From the NCBI RefSeq assembly GCF_000963885.1, contig NZ_BALE01000004.1, forward strand, positions 62,001 through 126,000: a DNA stretch of 64,000 nucleotides. Direction: 5' to 3'. Source of the stretch: Tanticharoenia sakaeratensis NBRC 103193 (lineage in GTDB: Bacteria; Pseudomonadota; Alphaproteobacteria; Acetobacterales; Acetobacteraceae). The notes below the pieces were generated by a model that ran no database searches, was not told the DNA's origin, and was given only the letters and a program-made list of their open reading frames with translations. Made by a program: the position numbers and the translations under genes. Of this stretch, positions 17,350 to 26,436 are shown piece after piece (within the stretch, counting starts at the first letter, position 1; the number at the start of each line of letters is the position of its first letter).

Positions 17350-18483
17350 ATGACTCCCAAAATTTCCCGTTTTCTCTCGGAAAACCGTCCTGCTACGCCA
17401 TGCCTGGTCGTGGATGTCGACCATGTGGCGGAGCGGTACGCAGCGCTGAAAGACGCGCTGCCGCTTGCACAGATCTATTACGCCGTGAAGGCGAACCCGG
17501 CGGCTCCGATCCTCCATCGCTTGGTCGATCTGGGATCATGCTTTGATGCCGCGTCGATCGAAGAAATCAGAATGTGTCTGTCCGCCGGCGCGACGCCACA
17601 GCAGATTTCGTTCGGCAACACGGTCAAGAAGGTGTCCGCCATCCGGGAAGCTTTCGAGGCAGGGGTCAATCTCTTTGTCTTCGACAGCGAGGAGGAGTTG
17701 GACAAGATCGCCCGGAATGCGCCCGGCGCGCGTGTCTATTGCCGTCTCGTCGTCGAGAACGACGGTGCGGACTGGCCGCTGTCACGCAAGTTCGGAACGA
17801 CGGTGAAGCACGCCTATGACCTGATGCTTCGCGCAGGTGCATTGGGTCTCGACCCGTATGGCTTGTCGTTTCATGTGGGCAGCCAGCAGACCGGCATCGA
17901 GGCCTACGAGGCTGCGATTGCCAAGGTCGCCATGCTGTTCACGGATCTCTCGGCGGCTGGTCTCGATCTGCGGATGGTCAATCTCGGGGGCGGCTTCCCG
18001 ATCCGTTATCGTGATGACGTGCCGGAGATCGAGCGCTTCGGGCTCGCGGTCGGGCAGGCGATGACGCAGCATTTCGGCAATAACCTGCCGCAGATGCTGG
18101 TCGAGCCTGGGCGGTTTCTGGTGGGAAGTGCCGGTGTCGTATCCACCGAAGTCGTGCTGGTCAGCCGACGTGGCGGCGCACCTGAGGCACCGCGCTGGGT
18201 CTATCTGGATATCGGCCGTTTCGGGGGGCTCGCCGAGACCGAAGGCGAGGCGATTCGCTATCCCGTGCGGACGGCACATGACGGAACCGAAAGTGGCCCG
18301 ACCGTTCTGGCCGGTCCGAGCTGCGACGGTGTCGATATCCTTTATGAAAAGCGCAAGGTTGATCTGCCGCTGGCGCTGCGCGACGGCGACCGGGTCGAAC
18401 TTCTGTCGACAGGCGCATACGTATCGACCTATTGCTCGACGGGGTTCAACGGGTTCGCGCCCCTTCAGGAACACTATATCTGA
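17350..18483 (+). CDS. ornithine/lysine decarboxylase, PLP-dependent fold type III
   Basis: Decarboxylates ornithine (or lysine) to putrescine (or cadaverine), the entry to polyamine synthesis. 377 residues, typical of the alanine-racemase-fold family. Start ATG at 17350 follows GGGAGGGGG by 4 bases. The PLP lysine is in YYAVKANP near residue 44; the HVGSQ loop and the glycine-rich NLGGGFPIRY follow. GPSCDGVDIL and CSTGFNGF provide the catalytic Asp/Cys region near the C-terminus. Ornithine versus lysine preference cannot be read with certainty. Confidence 0.92.
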   Translation: MTPKISRFLSENRPATPCLVVDVDHVAERYAALKDALPLAQIYYAVKANPAAPILHRLVDLGSCFDAASIEEIRMCLSAGATPQQISFGNTVKKVSAIREAFEAGVNLFVFDSEEELDKIARNAPGARVYCRLVVENDGADWPLSRKFGTTVKHAYDLMLRAGALGLDPYGLSFHVGSQQTGIEAYEAAIAKVAMLFTDLSAAGLDLRMVNLGGGFPIRYRDDVPEIERFGLAVGQAMTQHFGNNLPQMLVEPGRFLVGSAGVVSTEVVLVSRRGGAPEAPRWVYLDIGRFGGLAETEGEAIRYPVRTAHDGTESGPTVLAGPSCDGVDILYEKRKVDLPLALRDGDRVELLSTGAYVSTYCSTGFNGFAPLQEHYI

Positions 18484-18490
18484 ACGAGCT

Positions 18491-18519
18491 TCAGGCCGTG
18501 GTGGCTGACCACGGCCTGA
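18491..18519. terminator. terminator hairpin after the decarboxylase gene
   Basis: TCAGGCCGTGGT (18491-18502) and ACCACGGCCTGA (18508-18519) form a perfect 12-bp stem with a 5-base loop, 7 bases after the decarboxylase stop. There is no T-run on either side. The same bases encode the last codons and stop of flbY on the other strand. Confidence 0.6.
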
Positions 18520-18889
18520 GCACGTCTTGACTGGCGCGCGTCTGATAGACGCCGCTCTGTCCGTAAAGGCCGCGTGTCTGGTCCGGGCGGTTTTGTGCCA
18601 GCACCAATTCGACGATGCTCTGTTGCGCAGCCAGTGCGTTGGTCAGAAGAGTTTCATTGAGTTTCAAGGCGTTGGACAGGCGTGCGGCTGCGGTGCGGAG
18701 TGTCGGACGCGAGCATTCCTCGATATTTTTGCTGCCTTGCTTCACGGCGTCATGCAGTGCGCTCGCAGCTTTCTGTTTGCGCGACAAGAGGGCTGCGGCC
18801 GCTTGGAGTTGAGCATTCTGGAGCGCCGTGTTTTCCGCCTCCAGAACGTTGGCCATGTCGGATGCCAACTCTTCGAGACTGGGTATCAT
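18491..18889 (-). CDS. flbY: FlgN/FlbY-like flagellar protein
   Basis: 132 residues, almost entirely helical (LASDMANVLEAENTALQNAQLQ; LLSRKQKAASALHDAVKQ; RLSNALKLNETLLTNALAAQQ), the FlgN chaperone pattern. FlgN-type proteins keep hook-associated proteins soluble before export. It is last in flgI-flgJ-flbY, overlapping flgJ by 4 bases (ATGA); the same gene order is known from Caulobacter (flgI, flgJ, flbY, dksA). Its stop and last eight codons lie inside the terminator hairpin of the convergent decarboxylase gene. Confidence 0.75.
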   Translation of the reverse strand: MIPSLEELASDMANVLEAENTALQNAQLQAAAALLSRKQKAASALHDAVKQGSKNIEECSRPTLRTAAARLSNALKLNETLLTNALAAQQSIVELVLAQNRPDQTRGLYGQSGVYQTRASQDVLRPWSATTA

Positions 18890-19191
18890 TTCGAGTCTTC
18901 CTGCATCTTCAGCATCTGATTGTAGATCGGCTGAGCAAGGCCCAGGCCGCCCGCCTTCTGCATCTCCTTGGCCATTTCGTTGACCAGCATCGGCTTCAGC
19001 TGTTCTTCGCCAGCGCCCCCGCTGAACATGTCCTTCGATGTATCGATTGTCGAAAACATCGGCTCGACCAGTTGATTGATCGTCATTGCCTCGAAGTCGG
19101 TCGCTGCTTTCCAGGTTTTCGCTTCATCGGCAGCGTCGGGCGTGTGGGCAAGGCTGTGCCGTGTGGCGATCGCCTGTATGGCCGAGGTCAT
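18886..19191 (-). CDS. flgJ: rod-binding protein, FlgJ N-terminal type
   Basis: Cap or scaffold for assembly of the flagellar rod. 101 residues: only the rod-binding domain, without the muramidase domain of enterobacterial FlgJ, as is normal in alphaproteobacteria. Signature: DFEAMTINQLVEPMF, then FSGGAGEEQLKPMLVNEMAKEM and GGLGLAQPIYNQML. The ATG overlaps the flgI stop as TGATG, so translation is probably coupled. Confidence 0.92.
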   Translation of the reverse strand: MTSAIQAIATRHSLAHTPDAADEAKTWKAATDFEAMTINQLVEPMFSTIDTSKDMFSGGAGEEQLKPMLVNEMAKEMQKAGGLGLAQPIYNQMLKMQEDSK

Positions 19192-20327
19192 CAGCGTGTC
19201 TCCAGATCTGCCTGCAGGGCGCCGTCTGCCTTGATGGTCTGCAGGATGCTGATCATGTCCCGCGGGCCGACGCCCAGGGCGTTCAGGCCCGTCACCAGGT
19301 CGCGCAGCGTTGCCCCGCCGCGAAGCACGGCCATGCGTCTGTTTGCGCCCGTCGTCACGCCGATATTCGTGCGTGGGACCGAGGTCGTCTGCCCGTTGCT
19401 GAGCGGTCCTGGCTGGGAGACCTCGGGGCTTTCACTGACCTGCACCGTCAGGTTTCCCTGAGCGACGGCAACGGTACTGATATGGACGTCGGCCCCCATG
19501 ATGATCGTGCCGCTGGCTTCGTCGATCACGACCTTGGCAGGCGTGTCCGGCAGGATGGGCAGATCGCCGATCCGGGCGAGCGTCGAGACCGCATCGCGGC
19601 CCGTAAGATCGAGTTCGACCGTTCTCGGATCGTCCACGGTCGCAATCGGCCCCACGGCCTGCGCGATCGCGGCCGCGATCCGCGTGGCCGTCGTCAGGTC
19701 GGGGTTGCGCAGGCTCATATGCAGATGCGTGCGGGCGCCGAGGTCGAACGGGATTTCGCGCTCGACAATGGCGCCGTTTGCCACGTGTGCCGTGGTCGGC
19801 ACATTGCGGGTGACTTCGGCCGCAGCCCCGCGCGCGGAGAACGAGTTCGCAGCCAGCGCGCCTTGCGCCACGGCATAGACTTCGCCGTCCGCCGCCATGA
19901 GGGGCGTGACGAGCAATGTGCCACCCAGAAGCGAGCTTGAATCACCCGCTGCGGAGACGGTGACGTCGATCCTGTTGCCGCTGTGGGAGAAGGCGGGGAG
20001 GTCGGCTGTCACCATGACAGCCGCGACGTCATGGGTCTGAAGCTGGGTTTCCTCGTTCCGGATATTGACGCCCAGCCGGTTGAGCATGCTGATCAGGGTT
20101 TCGCGCGTGAAGATGGAGTTGGTGAGCCGGTCGCCGGTGCCGTTCAGTCCGACAACGAGCCCGTAGCCGATCAGCTGATTGGCGCGTACGCCTTCCGTCT
20201 CCGTGATGTCCTTGATCCGGACGTACCCGGCCCGGGCCGGAAGCGGCGCGACGCTGAATGCGATCAGCACTGCCGCCAGGATGTTGCCGACCTTGCGTCG
20301 AACAGGGGGGGGGATAGGAAGCGGCAC
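19191..20327 (-). CDS. flgI: flagellar P-ring protein FlgI
   Basis: Forms the periplasmic P ring, the bushing around the rod in the peptidoglycan layer. 378 residues with a signal peptide ending near residue 32 (VAPLPARAGY). Conserved core: RIKDITETEGVRANQLIGYG, LVVGLNGTGD, MLNRLGVNI. The C-terminal part has LRGGATLRDLVTGLNALGVGPRDMISILQ. First gene of flgI-flgJ-flbY, divergent from dksA. flgH (L ring) is not adjacent. Confidence 0.97.
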   Translation of the reverse strand: MPLPIPPPVRRKVGNILAAVLIAFSVAPLPARAGYVRIKDITETEGVRANQLIGYGLVVGLNGTGDRLTNSIFTRETLISMLNRLGVNIRNEETQLQTHDVAAVMVTADLPAFSHSGNRIDVTVSAAGDSSSLLGGTLLVTPLMAADGEVYAVAQGALAANSFSARGAAAEVTRNVPTTAHVANGAIVEREIPFDLGARTHLHMSLRNPDLTTATRIAAAIAQAVGPIATVDDPRTVELDLTGRDAVSTLARIGDLPILPDTPAKVVIDEASGTIIMGADVHISTVAVAQGNLTVQVSESPEVSQPGPLSNGQTTSVPRTNIGVTTGANRRMAVLRGGATLRDLVTGLNALGVGPRDMISILQTIKADGALQADLETR

Positions 20328-20641
20328 GATCCTCGGTCCAGTCTGGCGTCATGGACGGGTCCATGGTCGTCCTCGCCGTATCCTGGCCTGCCAGGCGTCA
20401 ACAGATCCTTAACGGACGGGGTAGAATCCGGCATGGCGCAGCATGGCGACATGAAAGGGCTGATCGAATCGCCGGAGCGCCTGACATACGAGAAGACTTG
20501 GCGTGGGCGGTGGTGGTGGCTATAAGCCGCCGCAAGCGCGCCCGATATCAGTCTGTTTCAGGACAGAACAGATAGGGGCATGAGAGCTCGAGGGTTGGTG
20601 CGGCGCCCCTCACACAAGCGCGCCATAGGGATGTCTGATTG
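20328..20641. promoter_or_regulatory. divergent flgI-dksA control region with two hyphenated dyads
   Basis: 314 bases without a firm gene. Two perfect 6-2-6 inverted repeats lie close to flgI: ATGGACGGGTCCAT (20351-20364) and CCTGGCCTGCCAGG (20382-20395), with centres 31 bases apart, about three helical turns on one DNA face. A TTAAC half-site follows at about 20410. No convincing sigma-54 promoter (TGGC-N8-TTGC) was found. Confidence 0.4.
20433..20525 (+). CDS. possible 30-residue tryptophan-rich peptide
   Basis: A short open frame upstream of dksA, starting ATG at 20433 with GGGG about 11 bases ahead. The peptide ends TWRGRWWWL: four Trp in the last nine residues. It could be a leader peptide or chance. 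No homologue is recognised; reported at low confidence because of its composition and position between divergent promoters. Confidence 0.2.
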   Translation: MAQHGDMKGLIESPERLTYEKTWRGRWWWL

Positions 20642-21055
20642 ATGATCACGTTACCGCCGGATTATCGTCCTTCTGACGCCGAAGAGTTCATGAATACCCT
20701 TCAGGTCGAGTATTTCCGCCAGAAGCTGTTGCGCTGGCGGGGCGATCTGCTGAAGGAAGCCGACGGCACGTTGGCCAGCCTTTCCGAAGGCGGGATCCAC
20801 GAAGCCGATATCACCGACCGTGCCAGCGTCGAGACGGACCGCGCCCTGGAGCTCAGGACACGCGACCGGGCCCGCAAGCTGATCGTGAAGATCAACATGG
20901 CGCTGCAGCGGATCGAGAACGGCAGCTATGGATTCTGTGAGGAGACAGGCGATCCGATCGGCCTGAAGCGGCTGGAAGCGCGTCCGATCGCCACGTTGTC
21001 GATCGAGGCGCAGGAGCGTCATGAGCGGATGGAGAAGATCCACCGCGACGACTGA
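20642..21055 (+). CDS. dksA: DksA-type RNA polymerase-binding transcription factor, zinc-finger-reduced
   Basis: DksA binds in the RNA polymerase secondary channel and, with ppGpp, adjusts rRNA and amino-acid promoter activity. 137 residues: N-terminal helix, coiled-coil region with an acidic tip (EADITDRASVETDRALELRTRDRARKL broken around residue 60-80), then the globular part YGFCEETGDPIGLKRLEARP. Only one of the four zinc cysteines remains (pattern C..T...S..A), as known for Rhodobacter sphaeroides DksA homologues. An upstream TTG could add one residue. In Caulobacter dksA also neighbours the flgI genes. Confidence 0.93.
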   Translation: MITLPPDYRPSDAEEFMNTLQVEYFRQKLLRWRGDLLKEADGTLASLSEGGIHEADITDRASVETDRALELRTRDRARKLIVKINMALQRIENGSYGFCEETGDPIGLKRLEARPIATLSIEAQERHERMEKIHRDD

Positions 21056-21075
21056 CGCGATCGTCGGTTTCGGGC

Positions 21076-21104
21076 TTGCAGATGCGGAACGTAGAAGCTA
21101 GAAG
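21076..21104 (+). promoter_or_regulatory. possible tRNA-Thr promoter
   Basis: TTGCAG (21076-21081) and TAGAAG (21099-21104) are separated by 17 bases and end 10 bases before the tRNA. Both hexamers are partial matches to sigma-70 consensus; position is the main support. Confidence 0.35.
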
Positions 21105-21114
21105 CCCCTTCGTC

Positions 21115-21189
<75 letters not shown>

Positions 21190-21251
21190 TCATGCGACAA
21201 CTATTGCTGATAACCATGCGTTGGGATGCTTTCCAGAGAGGAGCATCCGTC

Positions 21252-21467
21252 GTGACCAAAAGCAGCATGCCAAAGAAGGGCGACAAGGTCGCCTGGAAGA
21301 CGCCGCAGGGCGAGACCCACGGAACGGTCAAGGGCATCGCAACGAAAACCGTCAAGATCAAGCACAATACGATCCGTGCCAGCGAGGATGATCCGCGCGT
21401 CGTGGTGGAAAGCGACAAGACGGGGGCGGCTGCCGCACACAAGCCCGGCTCGGTCCACAAGCAATGA
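21252..21467 (+). CDS. small TUDOR/HVA1-type protein (DUF2945)
   Basis: 71 residues from a GTG with GGAG 8 bases upstream; translation cannot begin earlier without running through the tRNA. Conserved part: KKGDKVAWKTPQGETHGTVKG followed by IKHNTIRASEDDPRVVVES and an Ala/His-rich tail, the short SH3/Tudor-like fold of the hypervirulence-associated TUDOR family. Cellular role unknown. It overlaps the next gene by 4 bases (ATGA). Confidence 0.85.
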   Translation: MTKSSMPKKGDKVAWKTPQGETHGTVKGIATKTVKIKHNTIRASEDDPRVVVESDKTGAAAAHKPGSVHKQ

Positions 21468-21931
21468 GCCGATTCGTATGTCTTCGCGGCTCGTCTGTCG
21501 GCGTCATCGGCCTGCTGTTGTCTGGTATTGCATGCGCTCAGACGCAGCCGGTGCCGTCCTCGTGCGACGATCAGAAATTCCTGGGCGATCAGCAGGCTTT
21601 TGAAGCGGGCGGTGATCACGCGCTGGATCTGCCGGAACATGTCTGCGGCACCGTGACCCGGGTTTCGCGTCAGCGCACGACGCGGAGCGGCCTGCACGGC
21701 TATTTCATGGTCGATGTCGGCCAGAACCAATGGGTGAGAATCGTATCCGATCTCGATGAGATGGATGCGCCCGCATGGCCTTGGGTGCACAAGGGCGACA
21801 AGGCCGAAATCGTCGGCCGCTATTACTACGACAACCGCCGCAGTCAGGGTATCGACTGGACACATCATGGTACAGGCCGAGAGTGGTCGATACCTGGCTA
21901 TGTCGTCGTGAACGGAACGAAGTATCAATAA
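21464..21931 (+). CDS. exported DUF3465-type protein
   Basis: 155 residues with a signal peptide (about residues 1-25, ending IACAQ). The mature protein has CGTVTRVSRQRT, GLHGYFMVDVGQNQWVRIVSDLD and a C-terminal WTHHGTGREWSIPGYVVVNGTKYQ-like tail, matching the DUF3465 pattern (OB-like fold, function unknown) recalled from other proteobacteria. Two Cys flank the first third and could form a disulfide. It is followed by a strong terminator, so it ends the tRNA-downstream unit. Confidence 0.75.
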   Translation: MSRFVCLRGSSVGVIGLLLSGIACAQTQPVPSSCDDQKFLGDQQAFEAGGDHALDLPEHVCGTVTRVSRQRTTRSGLHGYFMVDVGQNQWVRIVSDLDEMDAPAWPWVHKGDKAEIVGRYYYDNRRSQGIDWTHHGTGREWSIPGYVVVNGTKYQ

Positions 21932-21939
21932 AGGAAAGG

Positions 21940-21969
21940 CCCCGGAGATTGCTCTCCGGGGTCTTTTTT
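21940..21969 (+). terminator. intrinsic terminator
   Basis: CCCCGGAGA (21940-21948), loop TTGC, TCTCCGGGG (21953-21961), then TCTTTTTT. A textbook rho-independent terminator 8 bases after the DUF3465 gene and before the convergent clpA end. Confidence 0.93.
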
Positions 21970-21984
21970 GTTCGTCTCAGGGCT

Positions 21985-24312
21985 TCAGGACGCCGTCTCG
22001 GAGCGCCGTTCGCCATTGCCTTCGCCACTGTCGGGCTGCTGCGCGGACGTCTCGATAAACTCAAAATCCAACGCGTCGTTCTTGAGCCCGATCTTGACAG
22101 CACCACCGTTCGCAAGGCGGCCAAACAGAAGCTCTTCAGCCAGCGGCTTCTTGATGTGCTCCTGGATGACGCGGCCCAGGGGGCGCGCCCCGTAGAGTCG
22201 GTCGTAACCACGTTCGGCAAGCCATTCCTTGGCGGCCGACGAGATTTCGATCGTCACATGCCGATCGGCAAGCTGTGCCTCGAGCTGCAACACGAACTTC
22301 TCGACCACGCGCCCCACGATTTCCGGCGTGAGGTTTGCGAACGGGATGACCGCGTCCAGACGGTTGCGGAACTCCGGCGTGAATGTCCGCTTGATCGCAT
22401 CCTCGTCTTCGCCGGTGCGCTCGGTGCGGCCGAAACCTACGGCTTCCTTGCTCAGATCGGCAGCACCCGCATTCGTCGTCATGATCAGGACGACATTGCG
22501 GAAGTCGACGATCTTGCCGTTGTGATCCGTCAGGCGGCCATGATCCATGACCTGCAACAGGACATTGTACAGGTCCGGATGGGCCTTTTCGATCTCGTCC
22601 AGCAGCAGCACGGCATGCGGATGCTGGTCGATGGCGTCGGTCAGCAGACCTCCCTGATCGAAACCGACATAACCCGGCGGCGCGCCGATGAGCCGCGAGA
22701 TCGAATGCCGCTCCATATACTCCGACATGTCGAAGCGGATGAGCTCGATCCCGAGCGTCGAGGCCAGCTGCTTGGCGACTTCGGTCTTGCCCACGCCAGT
22801 CGGACCCGAGAACAGGTAGTTCCCGATCGGCTTCTCCGCATCACGCAGACCCGCACGAGACAGCTTGATCGCAGCCGTCAGGGCTTCGATCGCCTTGTCC
22901 TGTCCATAGACCATGTTCTTCAGGTCGCGAGACAGATGACGCAGTGTCTCGCGATCGTCGGACGACACGCTCTTGGGCGGGATCCGGGCGATCTTGGCGA
23001 CGATGTCCTCGACGTCCTTCAACGTCACGGTCTTGCGGCGCTTGTTCTCGGCCAGCAGCATGCGGGACGCGCCGACCTCGTCGATGACGTCGATCGCCTT
23101 GTCCGGCAGCTTGCGGTCGTGAATGTATTTCGCCGCCAGCTCCACGGCGCCCCGCAGAGCCTCTTCCGTGTAGCGGACCTTGTGATGGCGCTCGTAGTTC
23201 ACCTTCAGGCCGCGCAGGATCTTGACCGCGTCTTCGACCGAGGGTTCCGGCACGTCGATCTTCTGGAACCGGCGCACGAGTGCCCGGTCCTTCTCGAAAT
23301 GCTGGCGGAACTCCTTGTAGGTCGTCGAGCCGATGCAGCGCAGCGTGCCGGCAGCGAGTGCCGGCTTGAGCAGGTTCGAAGCATCCATCGCCCCGCCGGA
23401 TGTCGCACCCGCGCCGATGACGGTGTGGATCTCGTCGATAAACAGGATGCCGCCCGGATTGGCGTCCAGCTCGCTGACGACAGCCTTCAGCCGCTCCTCG
23501 AAATCACCGCGATAGCGCGTGCCGGCCAGAAGCGAACCCATGTCGAGCGCGTAGATCGTGCTCTTCAGCAGGACTTCCGGAACGTCGCCTTCAACAATGC
23601 GCTTGGCCAGCCCTTCGGCGATCGCCGTCTTGCCGACGCCCGGATCGCCTACGTAGAGCGGGTTGTTCTTGGTGCGGCGGCACAGGATCTGGATCGTGCG
23701 CTCGATTTCGGAATCGCGACCGATCAGGGGATCGATCTTGCCTTCCTCGGCGCGGCGATTGAGGTTCACGCAATAGGTGGAAAGCGCTTCCTGGTTCTTC
23801 TGCGTCTTACCGCCGCGTTCCTCGCGTTCGCCTTCCGGCGCATCCTTCGATGCCGTCGGACGCGAACGGGCCTTGTCCGGCGCCTTGGCGATGCCGTGCG
23901 AGATAAAGTTCACCGCATCCAGTCGCGTCATGTCCTGCAACTGCAGGAAATACACGGCGTGGCTTTCGCGTTCGGCGAACAGGGCGACGAGAACGTTGGC
24001 ACCCGTGACCTCGTCCCGTCCGGTCGACTGGACATGAATCGCGGCGCGCTGGATCACGCGCTGGAAAGCAGCGGTCGGCTTCGGCTCGTTGGGCCGGTCT
24101 GCGGCGAGGCCTGCGAGATCCTTGTCGAGGAAATCGGTCAGGTCGGCGCGCAGTTTGTCGAGGTCGACGCCGCAGGCCTTGAAGACCGTGGTCGCGTCGG
24201 AATCTTCGGTGAGAGCCAGAAGCAGATGTTCGAGCGTCGCATATTCGTGACGGCGTTCGCCAGCCATCGTCAATGCGCGGTGGAGCGTCTGTTCGAGAGT
24301 GCGTGACAACAT
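21985..24312 (-). CDS. clpA: ATP-dependent Clp protease ATP-binding subunit ClpA
   Basis: AAA+ unfoldase that feeds substrates into ClpP. 775 residues; start ATG at 24312 with AAAGGAG 8 bases ahead. N-domain begins [17 protein letters not shown] and binds ClpS. AAA domain 1 has Walker A GDPGVGKT and DEIHT; domain 2 has GPTGVGKT and [19 protein letters not shown]. An IGL-type ClpP loop is not obvious by eye. Both ATPase modules look intact. ClpS lies directly upstream on the same strand. Confidence 0.97.
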   Translation of the reverse strand: MLSRTLEQTLHRALTMAGERRHEYATLEHLLLALTEDSDATTVFKACGVDLDKLRADLTDFLDKDLAGLAADRPNEPKPTAAFQRVIQRAAIHVQSTGRDEVTGANVLVALFAERESHAVYFLQLQDMTRLDAVNFISHGIAKAPDKARSRPTASKDAPEGEREERGGKTQKNQEALSTYCVNLNRRAEEGKIDPLIGRDSEIERTIQILCRRTKNNPLYVGDPGVGKTAIAEGLAKRIVEGDVPEVLLKSTIYALDMGSLLAGTRYRGDFEERLKAVVSELDANPGGILFIDEIHTVIGAGATSGGAMDASNLLKPALAAGTLRCIGSTTYKEFRQHFEKDRALVRRFQKIDVPEPSVEDAVKILRGLKVNYERHHKVRYTEEALRGAVELAAKYIHDRKLPDKAIDVIDEVGASRMLLAENKRRKTVTLKDVEDIVAKIARIPPKSVSSDDRETLRHLSRDLKNMVYGQDKAIEALTAAIKLSRAGLRDAEKPIGNYLFSGPTGVGKTEVAKQLASTLGIELIRFDMSEYMERHSISRLIGAPPGYVGFDQGGLLTDAIDQHPHAVLLLDEIEKAHPDLYNVLLQVMDHGRLTDHNGKIVDFRNVVLIMTTNAGAADLSKEAVGFGRTERTGEDEDAIKRTFTPEFRNRLDAVIPFANLTPEIVGRVVEKFVLQLEAQLADRHVTIEISSAAKEWLAERGYDRLYGARPLGRVIQEHIKKPLAEELLFGRLANGGAVKIGLKNDALDFEFIETSAQQPDSGEGNGERRSETAS

Positions 24313-24500
24313 CGTGGCGCTCCTTTCAGGACCGGCCGGCAGGTCCGGGCGGTGTAACTGCCAGTCGGACCCGGACCGATAACACGTTCGGCCCTTCACT
24401 TATCTTGTCGTCTGGCGACGTGCAGTGCCAGCAGGAAACGCGGAAGGGCCGTCGAATTTCCCATGAAATCATATCGGATGCGTGTGTTTGCACGCTCCGT

Positions 24501-24932
24501 TCAGGCTTTCTCGATCGTGCACTGCAGCGGATGCTGGTTCTGCCGGGCGAGATCCATGACCTGCGTGACCTTGCTCTCGGCCACTTCGTAGGTGAAGACG
24601 CCACAGACACCGACGCCACGCTTGTGGACATGCAGCATGATGTTCGTCGCCTCGTCACGGGACTTGCTGAAAAACCGTTCGAGGACATGCACGACGAACT
24701 CCATCGGCGTGTAGTCGTCGTTCAGCATGAGCACCTTGTACATGGCCGGCTTGCGAGTCTTGGGACGCACGCGCACCACGACGTTGGTCTGCAGGCCATC
24801 ATCGCCATCGTCGCCCTGCTTGCCGTCGTCACGGCCCGGCGGCTCCTGGGCCATGCGCGTGAGGTTCGGCAGAGCTGCGAATGCAGCGGAAAACCGCGTC
24901 ATATGGGCATCGATGAACGTGTTCTTCAGCAT
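24501..24932 (-). CDS. clpS: ATP-dependent Clp protease adaptor ClpS
   Basis: Adaptor that delivers N-degron substrates to ClpA. Up to 143 residues; the conserved core begins [24 protein letters not shown] and includes [22 protein letters not shown]. Three ATGs (24932, 24902, 24854) are possible starts and none has a strong ribosome site, so the poorly conserved N-terminus may be shorter than shown. The 188-base gap to clpA contains a small GCGTG/CACGC hairpin. Confidence 0.93.
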   Translation of the reverse strand: MLKNTFIDAHMTRFSAAFAALPNLTRMAQEPPGRDDGKQGDDGDDGLQTNVVVRVRPKTRKPAMYKVLMLNDDYTPMEFVVHVLERFFSKSRDEATNIMLHVHKRGVGVCGVFTYEVAESKVTQVMDLARQNQHPLQCTIEKA

Positions 24933-25171
24933 GTTGCTACCATATGGGATTGCCGGCGTCGGTTCAAAGCCCCCGGTTGCAGGCGACAGTCAGGGCGCGA
25001 TGCGTTCTTTCAAAGGTCAACAAATGATGAACGCTTTGCGGCCCGGATTGCCATGTTCGGCAGGTTGAACCCGAGCATCGCACAAGTTGCGAAAATACCG
25101 AGAAGAAACTGGACGTTGTGTTTCAAGTTTGCCTATCATCGCGCCGTTACACGATGTGAGCGGGGCGGCCG

Positions 25172-26302
25172 GTGATCAGTCGAGCGATGACAGTCTTCGG
25201 AAAGCACGCCATGCGCGGTCTGAACCCCCGAGCGCGCACCGGCTCCCTGGCCGCCGGCCTCGGCATGCTGACGGGTGTAGCCGTCCATTCGGCGCCCGCG
25301 CATGCGCAATATGTCGGACATGTCAGCGCCTACGTCATGGATGCGAACACGGGCGCCGTCCTGTCGCAGACAGACCCGGACCTCCAGCGTTATCCGGCGT
25401 CACTGACGAAGCTCATGACGCTGTATCTGACGTTCAAGGCGCTGAAGGCCGGTCAGATCACGCTCGATCAGCAGGTTCCGGTCTCCATTCATACCGCAAC
25501 GATGCAGCCTTCCAAGCTCGGCCTCGTTCCCGGGACGCAGATCACCGTCGAACAAGCCATGCTGTCTCTCGTCACGCTGTCCGCGAATGACTCGGCCTGC
25601 GCGCTGGGTGAACTGCTGGGCGGCGGCGACGAAGTCCGCTTCGCCAACATCATGACGTCCCAGGCGCGGGCGCTTGGCATGACGAACACGACGTTCCGCA
25701 ACGCATCGGGTCTTCCGGATCCGGATCAGGTGACGACGGCGCGTGACCTGGCAACACTCGCCCGTCATCTGCTGACCGACTTTCCCGAGGACTATCACTA
25801 CTTCTCGGTACCGATGTTCCAGTTCCATCGTCGCATAATCATGAATCACGACACGATGCTCAGGGAATACGAGGGTGCGGACGGCATGAAGACCGGCTTC
25901 ACGAGCCTTGCCGGACACAACCTTGCGACTTCCGCGATGCGCAGCAACGTCCGTCTCGTGGCAGTCGTGATGGGCGCGCCGTCGAACCCGACACGTGACC
26001 GGATCATGGCGGCTCTTCTCGACCGCGGCTTCGAGGCCGAGGGCGTGGCACCGCCTGCACATCCGATGACCAACCCCGTCGTTCTGGCGCGTGCGAGCTA
26101 TTCGGCCCGTCATCATTATATGGTGGCCGCGGCGGCAGCGCGCTGGCCAGGTGCCGGCACAGAAGTCGCCGAGGCGCCCACGGGTCCGCGTCGTTACGGC
26201 CTGCGCCATCACGGCGCGGCGCATGTCGTGTCCACCGCGCATGTCCGCATGGTCAGCACGAATACGACGGCCCGTCACAAGCGACATCACGCACACGGCT
26301 GA
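25172..26302 (+). CDS. D-alanyl-D-alanine carboxypeptidase (peptidase S11)
   Basis: Penicillin-binding enzyme trimming the terminal D-Ala of peptidoglycan stem peptides in the periplasm. 376 residues from a GTG (an ATG at 25187 is possible), with a signal peptide ending APAHAQ near residue 45. Active-site triad: SLTK (nucleophile Ser and Lys), SAN (in TLSANDSACAL) and KTG (in DGMKTGFT). The last ~90 residues are a His/Ala-rich basic tail in place of the usual PBP5 beta domain, so this is a shortened form. Confidence 0.95.
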   Translation: MISRAMTVFGKHAMRGLNPRARTGSLAAGLGMLTGVAVHSAPAHAQYVGHVSAYVMDANTGAVLSQTDPDLQRYPASLTKLMTLYLTFKALKAGQITLDQQVPVSIHTATMQPSKLGLVPGTQITVEQAMLSLVTLSANDSACALGELLGGGDEVRFANIMTSQARALGMTNTTFRNASGLPDPDQVTTARDLATLARHLLTDFPEDYHYFSVPMFQFHRRIIMNHDTMLREYEGADGMKTGFTSLAGHNLATSAMRSNVRLVAVVMGAPSNPTRDRIMAALLDRGFEAEGVAPPAHPMTNPVVLARASYSARHHYMVAAAAARWPGAGTEVAEAPTGPRRYGLRHHGAAHVVSTAHVRMVSTNTTARHKRHHAHG

Positions 26303-26306
26303 GCCC

Positions 26307-26330
26307 GCGTGATCCTTCCCGGATCACGCA
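26307..26330 (+). terminator. probable terminator after the carboxypeptidase gene
   Basis: GCGTGATCC (26307-26315), 5-base loop, GGATCACGC (26321-26329): perfect 9-bp stem five bases after the stop, followed by the weakly T-rich ATTGTTCTG. Confidence 0.6.
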
Positions 26331-26436
26331 TTGTTCTGATGACGGGTTGCGGTTCGAGCCGCTCATGCGCATTCTGACGGGCTAATCCGCAGGTCTCGGC
26401 CCCATGCCGTGCCTGACAGAACGGGAGGGCGGCGAC

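Noticed and set aside
20328-20641. Sigma-54 promoter for flgI
   Set aside because: No TGGC-N8-TTGC arrangement with correct spacing was found.
21775-24306. 843-codon open frame antisense to clpA
   Set aside because: Mirror of a highly conserved gene in GC-rich DNA; Arg/Asp-rich translation with no domain.
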